DNA from: Cellvibrionales bacterium UBA7375
GTDB lineage: Bacteria > Pseudomonadota > Gammaproteobacteria > Pseudomonadales > Porticoccaceae
NCBI GenBank assembly: GCA_002469845.1
Contig: DKNZ01000078.1
Span: 895 to 11,793 of the forward strand
Reading direction: 5' to 3'
Length of the DNA stretch: 10,899 nucleotides
In this document: piece by piece, positions 6,827-10,899 of the stretch
Numbering within the stretch: the first letter of the stretch is position 1
Layout: each line of letters begins with the position of its first letter
Position numbers and translations under genes: made by a program
The notes under the pieces: model-generated
Database searches by the model: none
What the model saw: the letters and a program-made list of their open reading frames with translations, nothing else
Told to the model about the DNA's origin: nothing

Positions 6827-7563
6827 TTAAAACTTGTAAGAAAAACCAATACCAATCATTGGTAAGTACGATAGTTTTTTATCACTCTTTAAATTTAACT
6901 CCTCCTTTTTTGCATTTCTTTTAGCCCTAGCGCATTTAAGTTGAGATACATATTTAGTGCAATTTGCAGAAAATTCAATATCGAAATTTATCGCATAATA
7001 AAAGCCAATATCACCGCTTATTGAAAAGCCTTTCTCCCTATCGAAACCAGTAGACCAACCAAAACCAAAATAGGGAGAAATACCATCGGTAAGCTGAAGC
7101 ATTAATTCTGTGGACTCAATTACCTTATCAAAATATACCCTATCATTTATGATAAATTTACCATCACCAAAATTAACCACATCAAGTATTATTTTGTTAT
7201 CCGTAATGCCTAGGGTAAATCGAATATCTCCTTGCCAAGGATGATAATCAATATTGACGATTGACTAAGCTCAATATTTGCAGATTGGCTAAAAATAATA
7301 TCGTTTAAGGAGGGTATTTCAGCGACTTTAGCATTGTCATTATCTCTTGATTCAAACTGGCTAAACCCAAGTCGCGCATTAAAATTATCACTAAATTTAT
7401 GCCCAACCTCTAGGGTCAAGCCAAGAGATCTAACCCCAATGCCAAGCTCAAAGCCCATTGCTTACATAGGGCTTAAACTCAATAAAAACAAGATCAAATA
7501 AAGAGATGCTTTTTTTAGAGAAACTAAATTTATAGCAAATATATGTAAGAGAGTTAAGTCCAT
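6827..7563 (-). pseudogene. Outer-membrane beta-barrel protein gene broken by a stop and a frameshift
   Basis: The gene reads from an ATG at 7563 with an AGAGG ribosome site. Residues 1-33 form a signal peptide (hydrophobic run L-Y-L-I-L-F-L-L-S-L). A TAA at 7462-7464 interrupts it exactly where S-P-M-x-A would form a cleavage site, and the same frame then continues M-G-F-E-L-G-I-G-V-R. Between about 7267 and 7256 the homology moves to another frame, resuming V-N-I-D-Y-H-P-W-Q-G-D-I-R-F, and continues to the end. The barrel signature is clear: alternating strands and a C-terminal G-F-S-Y-K-F ending in Phe. The span of 737 nt plus one base equals 246 codons, so a single lost base fits. The pattern (V-R-x-L-G-L-x-L-E, then D-W-H-P-F-like) resembles a family of gammaproteobacterial outer-membrane proteins of unknown role. 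A start 3 nt after the TAA could allow a signal-less product, which would not reach the outer membrane. Confidence 0.85.
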
Positions 7564-7598
7564 AGTAAGCGCCTCTTTAATTAACTTAGCTTACTTAA

Positions 7599-7627
7599 AG
7601 TATAGACTTAGAACTTTAGCTTTTTAA
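7599..7627 (-). promoter_or_regulatory. Possible promoter of the broken barrel gene
   Basis: On the minus strand TTAAAA (7622-7627), a 17-nt spacer and TATACT (7599-7604) precede the start codon at 7563. The region is very A/T-rich, so such matches are easy to find. If real, transcription begins near 7592, giving a leader of about 30 nt. Confidence 0.35.
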
Positions 7628-7665
7628 AAAAATATACTTATATGAATGGGTGCGAAAATATTAAA

Positions 7666-8526
7666 TTACAAAGAAAGAAGCGGGATATTTTTTTCAACAG
7701 TATTGGATTTATCAATCGTATCGCGCTGTAGATTTAGGTCGACAAAATTAAACAAATCTGTATCGGCTAATTGTGAAGGTGAGATGTTTTTAACAGCATT
7801 AAAAATAGTATCTATACGGCCAGGATACTGGCGCTCCCAAGACTGAAGCATATCCTTTACAACCTGACGCTGTAAGCCATCTTGAGAGCCACAAAGATTA
7901 CAGGGAATAATAGGGTATTCACGCAATTCAGCCAATGCCTGCAAATCAGATTCTTTACAATAGGCCAGTGGTCGGATAACCATATTTTTTTTATCATCAG
8001 CCAATAATTTAGGCGGCATAGCTTTTAATTTACCCTGATAAAACATATTTAAAAATAATGTTTCGACAATATCGTCACGATGATGCCCCAAAGCCAATTT
8101 AGTCGCGCCAATTTTCTGCGCAAAACCGTAGAGTGTCCCACGGCGTAATCGAGAACAGAGACCACAAAAAGTCTTATCCTCCGGAACTTTACTAGCAACA
8201 ATACTATAAGTATCCTTCTCTAGAATATGATACTCAATATCAAGAGCATCTAAATATTTTGGCAACACCTCGGTCGGGAAACCGGGCTGTTTTTGATCCA
8301 AATTAACCGCCACTAACTCAAAATCGATAGGTGCACTGCGCTGTAAATTCATCAGAATTTCCAACATGCCATAGGAATCTTTTCCGCCTGACAAACAGAC
8401 CATCACCCGATCGCCCTGCTCAATCATATTGTAATCAGCAATAGCGTTACCCACATTGCGGCGCAAGCGCTTTTGCAACTTATTCGCTTCTAGTTGATTT
8501 TTCTTACTGAGCATTTGATATCTCAT
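7666..8526 (-). CDS. ttcA: tRNA 2-thiocytidine synthase TtcA
   Basis: A PP-loop ATPase with a [4Fe-4S] cluster that adds sulfur to cytidine 32 of certain tRNAs. From the ATG at 8526 it has 286 residues (E. coli about 311; the shorter C-terminal tail accounts for the difference). Landmarks: L-Q-K-R-L-R-R-N-V-G near the N-terminus, the PP-loop S-G-G-K-D-S at 46-51, C-G-L-C with C121 and C124, G-H-H-R-D-D, and I-P-C-N-L-C-G-S with C209 and C212; the pair C121/C124 plus one of the later cysteines are the expected cluster ligands. The same frame stays open to 8676, but those extra 50 residues would cross the promoter region and have no family counterpart, while the 8526 start gives the same N-terminal spacing as E. 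coli. No strong ribosome site precedes it; ATG at 8514 is an alternative. Confidence 0.96.
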   Translation of the reverse strand: MRYQMLSKKNQLEANKLQKRLRRNVGNAIADYNMIEQGDRVMVCLSGGKDSYGMLEILMNLQRSAPIDFELVAVNLDQKQPGFPTEVLPKYLDALDIEYHILEKDTYSIVASKVPEDKTFCGLCSRLRRGTLYGFAQKIGATKLALGHHRDDIVETLFLNMFYQGKLKAMPPKLLADDKKNMVIRPLAYCKESDLQALAELREYPIIPCNLCGSQDGLQRQVVKDMLQSWERQYPGRIDTIFNAVKNISPSQLADTDLFNFVDLNLQRDTIDKSNTVEKNIPLLSL

Positions 8527-8543
8527 AATTTTAGATGGGCGCC

Positions 8544-8572
8544 ATTGTAGTGCCAAAGAGATTATCCACCAA
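8544..8572 (-). promoter_or_regulatory. Predicted promoter of ttcA
   Basis: On the minus strand TTGGTG (8567-8572), a 17-nt spacer and TACAAT (8544-8549). Transcription would start near 8537, only about 11 nt before the ATG at 8526, so ttcA would have a very short leader. This also argues against the longer 8676 start, which lies upstream of the promoter. Confidence 0.45.
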
Positions 8573-8601
8573 CCAAAAAGCAAAAATAAAGCAGATAATT
8601 T

Positions 8602-8609
8602 GCTACAAT
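8602..8609 (+). promoter_or_regulatory. Predicted extended -10 promoter of bioA
   Basis: TGCTACAAT (TG at 8601-8602 region, TACAAT at 8604-8609) is an extended -10 element with no good -35 at the expected distance. Transcription would start near 8616, about 54 nt before bioA. The leader holds two copies of TTGTGCG (8614-8620 and 8633-8639). No convincing BirA operator was found. Confidence 0.45.
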
Positions 8610-8669
8610 CACTTTGTGCGTAGAGCTTAGCATTGTGCGATTTAAACAGAACAAAGGAATATTTACCTG

Positions 8670-9959
8670 GTGACAATCAAAAACAATCAATCAGAAATTA
8701 TTCGTAAGGATCAGCAATTTGTCTGGCATCCCTACTCGTCTCTGACTGACCCTATTCCTGCCTATGAGGTTGTCTCTGCAGAAGGCGTCTATATACAGCT
8801 AGCCGATGGTAAACATCTTATTGATGGCATGTCATCATGGTGGTGCGCTATTCATGGGTATAATCATCCAATATTAAATGCTGCAGCAAAGGATCAAATC
8901 GACCGTATGAGTCATGTAATGTTTGGCGGCATTACCCATGCTCCTGCAGTATCTCTATGCGAAAAATTAGTCGATATCACGCCGCAAGGGCTTAATAAAG
9001 TATTCCTCTCGGATTCCGGATCAGTCAGTGTTGAAGTGGCCATAAAAATGGCCTTTCAATATTGGATATCACAGGGGCAACCAGAAAAAAATAAATTGCT
9101 CAGTCTCAAAGGCGGATACCATGGCGATACATTTGCCGCCATGTCCGTTACCGATCCAGTCAATGGTATGCATCATATTTTTGATCAGGTGCTTCCTCAG
9201 CATTATTTTGCGCCAAAGCCCGAAATAGGCTTTAACCAAGCGTGGAACAACACCGATATAGCAGAATTTAAAGCTATTTTAGCGACTAATCATCAACAGA
9301 TTGCTGCGGTTATTCTTGAACCTATTGTTCAAGGAGCCGGCGGCATGAATTTTTACTCGCCCGAGTATTTAAAGCAGGTACGTAAGCTTTGCACTCAATA
9401 CAATGTGCTTCTAATCGCAGATGAAATTGCCACCGGATTTGGTCGAACAGGTAAACTTTTTGCCTGTGAATGGGCGGGTATTTGTCCTGATATTATGTGC
9501 CTAGGCAAATCCCTTACTGGCGGCTATATGACGCTAGCCGCAACTCTTTGTAACAACGAAGTTAGTCGAGGTATCTGCGATGGGGAAGCAGGTTGTTTTA
9601 TGCATGGCCCAACCTTTATGGGTAATCCTCTCGCCTGCTCAGTGGCTAATGCCAGCATTGATTTGCTTCTCAGCCAGGACTGGTATGCCAATATCGACCG
9701 AATAGAATCAGTACTACAACAACATATTCAAGCTTTTAGTGATTTAGATACTGTAGCTGAAACCAGAGTTTTAGGGGCCATTGGTGTAATAGAAATGAAA
9801 GACCCGGTCAATCTAGCTGAGATTCAGCGTCAATTTGTCGAACAGGGAATATGGGTCAGACCCTTTGGCAAGCTAGTTTATGTTATGCCACCTTTTGTTA
9901 TAACAAATCCAGATCTTGAGCTACTAATGAAAGGGATTTATAAGATATTATCAATGTGA
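8670..9959 (+). CDS. bioA: Adenosylmethionine-8-amino-7-oxononanoate aminotransferase
   Basis: A PLP-dependent fold-type I aminotransferase that makes 7,8-diaminononanoate from 7-keto-8-aminopelargonate (KAPA) using S-adenosylmethionine, in biotin synthesis. The 429 residues match E. coli BioA (429) throughout: W-H-P-Y at 19-22, D-G-M-S-S-W-W at 52-58, S-H-V-M-F-G-G-I-T-H at 81-90, S-D-S-G-S-V near 114-119, Y-H-G-D-T-F at 150-155, D251 in A-D-E-I-A-T-G-F-G-R-T-G contacting the PLP ring nitrogen, and the Schiff-base lysine K280 in C-L-G-K-S-L-T-G-G. The ending R-P-F-G-K-L-V-Y-V-M-P-P is also typical. The start is a GTG at 8670; AAAGGA at 8653-8658 is 11 nt away, slightly long, but the next in-frame start would remove conserved sequence. 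Standing alone, without bioB/F/C/D nearby, it fits a scattered biotin pathway. Its product supports the biotinyl OadA here. Confidence 0.97.
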   Translation: MTIKNNQSEIIRKDQQFVWHPYSSLTDPIPAYEVVSAEGVYIQLADGKHLIDGMSSWWCAIHGYNHPILNAAAKDQIDRMSHVMFGGITHAPAVSLCEKLVDITPQGLNKVFLSDSGSVSVEVAIKMAFQYWISQGQPEKNKLLSLKGGYHGDTFAAMSVTDPVNGMHHIFDQVLPQHYFAPKPEIGFNQAWNNTDIAEFKAILATNHQQIAAVILEPIVQGAGGMNFYSPEYLKQVRKLCTQYNVLLIADEIATGFGRTGKLFACEWAGICPDIMCLGKSLTGGYMTLAATLCNNEVSRGICDGEAGCFMHGPTFMGNPLACSVANASIDLLLSQDWYANIDRIESVLQQHIQAFSDLDTVAETRVLGAIGVIEMKDPVNLAEIQRQFVEQGIWVRPFGKLVYVMPPFVITNPDLELLMKGIYKILSM

Positions 9960-9975
9960 AGGTTTGTTTTAACCT
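9960..9975. terminator. Small hairpin between the convergent ends of bioA and the DUF1295 gene
   Basis: AGGTT (9960-9964), a loop TGTTTT and AACCT (9971-9975) follow the bioA stop at once and touch the 3' end of the converging gene. The five-pair stem is weak and no clean T-run follows on either strand, so this is only a possible end signal. Confidence 0.2.
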
Positions 9976-10773
9976 AGAGTTTTGATCGCCATGGCACAAT
10001 AAAACTGGTACTTCTTATATAATTTTTTAATCCGGGCGACGAGAAGAAATTTCGTCTTCCACCTCCTGACCGGCCTTGAATGTCACCATTAAATAAGTAA
10101 TAAAAATGGGTGAGATAATGGCCAAAATATTGCCTGTTGGAAGCGCAAATATGCCCCAAGACCACCAAATAATACATTCAGCAAAGTAATTTGGATGCCG
10201 GCTGTATCTCCAAAGCCCTTTCTCAAAAGTACCGCTAACTCTTTCTAAATTGCGGCTGTAAGAATGTAGCTGATAATCAGCCACAGCTTGTATAATAAAG
10301 CCTAAAGAGAATAAACCTATTGCTGAATTGTGAACCCAAGACCACTCAACATCGCCGCGAGCTATGTCAAATAACACAATGGCAAAAATCAAACTGGCTA
10401 TCCATGCCGTTATGGCATGACCAAAAAATATTTTAGGTAAACTTTTGCGATAAAACGATGACGACAGCTCAATCCGCATTAATCTATATTGACGCTGTTC
10501 AGGACGGTAATAATCTCTAATCAACAAAAATAATGCCATACGCAATGCCCATAAGGACACCATAACTACTAGAGCCAAACTGAGCCCACCCTGAGCACCA
10601 GAAAATTTTAAAAAGATAAGCGCACATACCAGAACCATAACAGGCCAAAGTGGTGCCACAATACTGACTTCGTCCGCCCAAAGACTTTAAAACCAACCTA
10701 TAAGTGCCATAAGAATCACCGCGACTAGACAGAGTCCTATAGAAAAAAGTATCGTATTTAGCTCAAAAATCAT
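9974..10773 (-). pseudogene. DUF1295 (steroid 5-alpha-reductase-like) membrane protein gene, stop plus frameshift
   Basis: From an ATG at 10773 the frame encodes a first membrane helix (residues 3-28), is stopped by TAA at 10687-10689, and continues in the same frame with S-L-W-A-D-E-V-S-I-V, which fits the DUF1295 pattern where a similar S-L-x-x-x-D-x-S-I-V follows the first helix. The middle has several membrane helices and the signature G-L-W-R-Y-S-R-H-P-N-Y-F (R-H-P-N-Y-F at about 192-197 of the restored protein). At 10034-10036 the frame ends early (S-R-R-P-D then TAA), while the neighbouring frame gives P-G-L-K-N-Y-I-R-S-T-S-F-I-V-P-W, the expected family C-terminus, ending at 9974. One lost C in the C-run restores it: 800 nt plus one is 267 codons. 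The family resembles NADPH-dependent lipid or steroid reductases; its role is unknown. The start overlaps the upstream gene (ATGA). A GTG at 10659 could allow internal initiation of a 210-residue fragment lacking both ends. Confidence 0.85.
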
Positions 10774-10898
10774 TTCTTAAAATCCCTGCTAGAGTATTGT
10801 TCATGATTATTTATGGCGCGGTAAAACAGAAAAATTGAAAATATAACCCCAAGCAATTTAAAAAGAATCAACGAATTAGGGACAAAGACAAGAGAGAT
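10770..10898 (-). CDS. C-terminal end of an unidentified membrane protein
   Basis: A frame open from the right edge gives 42 residues and stops with a TGA that shares ATGA with the DUF1295 start codon. It contains a hydrophobic segment (L-V-F-V-P-N-S-L-I-L-F then L-L-G-V-I-F-S-I-F-L-F-Y) and a polar tail ending S-S-R-D-F-K-K. The overlap is typical of translationally coupled genes, which is the main reason to call it real. I do not recognise the family from this fragment. Confidence 0.55.
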   Translation of the reverse strand: MSLVFVPNSLILFKLLGVIFSIFLFYRAINNHEQYSSRDFKK

Positions 10899-10899
10899 C

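Noticed and set aside
6807..6840. Near-palindrome CAATTTTAAAACTTG as an argS terminator
   Set aside because: It is interrupted by a mismatch, is almost all A/T with no loop, and lacks a following T-run.
7256..7267. Programmed frameshifting in the barrel gene
   Set aside because: No slippery heptamer or downstream structure is apparent, and the gene also carries a separate nonsense codon, so decay is simpler.
7626..7643. Terminator after ttcA: ATAT-AAGT-ATAT followed by T residues on the minus strand
   Set aside because: The stem is four A-T pairs in an A/T-rich stretch and would not be stable.
8562..8570. TTATCCACC as a second DnaA box
   Set aside because: One mismatch to the consensus and it coincides with the ttcA -35; an 8 of 9 match is expected by chance.
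8640..8668. Possible BirA operator made of ATTTAAAC and ATTTACCT
   Set aside because: Half-sites match poorly and the gap is about 13 nt, not the spacing of about 16-18 nt of the E. coli bio operator.
8527..8676. A 50-residue N-terminal extension of TtcA starting at 8676
   Set aside because: It overlaps the bioA start and the proposed ttcA promoter, has no family counterpart, and the 8526 start gives the N-terminal spacing of E. coli TtcA.

Overview
The window looks like chromosome from a moderately AT-rich gammaproteobacterium, probably marine or another sodium-rich habitat. This rests on close family resemblance of ArgS, BioA, TtcA and BolA to gammaproteobacterial versions and on a complete sodium-pumping oxaloacetate decarboxylase. 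I cannot name genus or species. No rRNA, tRNA, insertion sequence, prophage gene or CRISPR array is visible.

Layout, left to right. (a) 1-1151, minus: a secreted lipoprotein of unknown function, cut by the left edge inside an Asp/Ser/Gly/Thr repeat tail. (b) 1367-4917, minus: a compact operon oadG-oadA-oadB-bolA, encoding the gamma, alpha and beta subunits of the Na+-translocating oxaloacetate decarboxylase plus a BolA-family protein whose start codon overlaps the oadB stop. (c) 4918-5084: a divergent promoter region between the oad operon and argS, with a perfect DnaA-box sequence and a perfect 12-bp palindrome. (d) 5085-6806, plus: argS, arginyl-tRNA synthetase. (e) 6827-7563, minus: a disrupted outer-membrane beta-barrel gene with a nonsense codon and a frameshift. 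(f) 7666-8526, minus: ttcA, tRNA 2-thiocytidine synthase. (g) 8527-8669: a second divergent promoter region. (h) 8670-9959, plus: bioA, a biotin biosynthesis aminotransferase. (i) 9974-10773, minus: a disrupted DUF1295/steroid 5-alpha-reductase-like membrane protein gene, also with a nonsense codon and a frameshift. (j) 10770-10898, minus: the 3' end of a further membrane-protein gene overlapping (i) by an ATGA junction.

Functionally, OadA carries a biotinyl-lysine domain, so the decarboxylase needs biotin, and bioA in the same window is a step of biotin synthesis; the two are not in one operon and the link is only metabolic. The enzyme would convert oxaloacetate to pyruvate and CO2 while exporting Na+. 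BolA proteins are known partners of monothiol glutaredoxins in Fe-S handling, and TtcA is an Fe-S enzyme, but nothing in the sequence ties them together.

I see no clearly new multi-gene system. The most notable things are two envelope or membrane genes that each carry the same combination of lesions (an early TAA plus a shift consistent with one lost base), the bolA-oad coupling, the structured oad/argS control region, and the unknown repeat-tailed lipoprotein.
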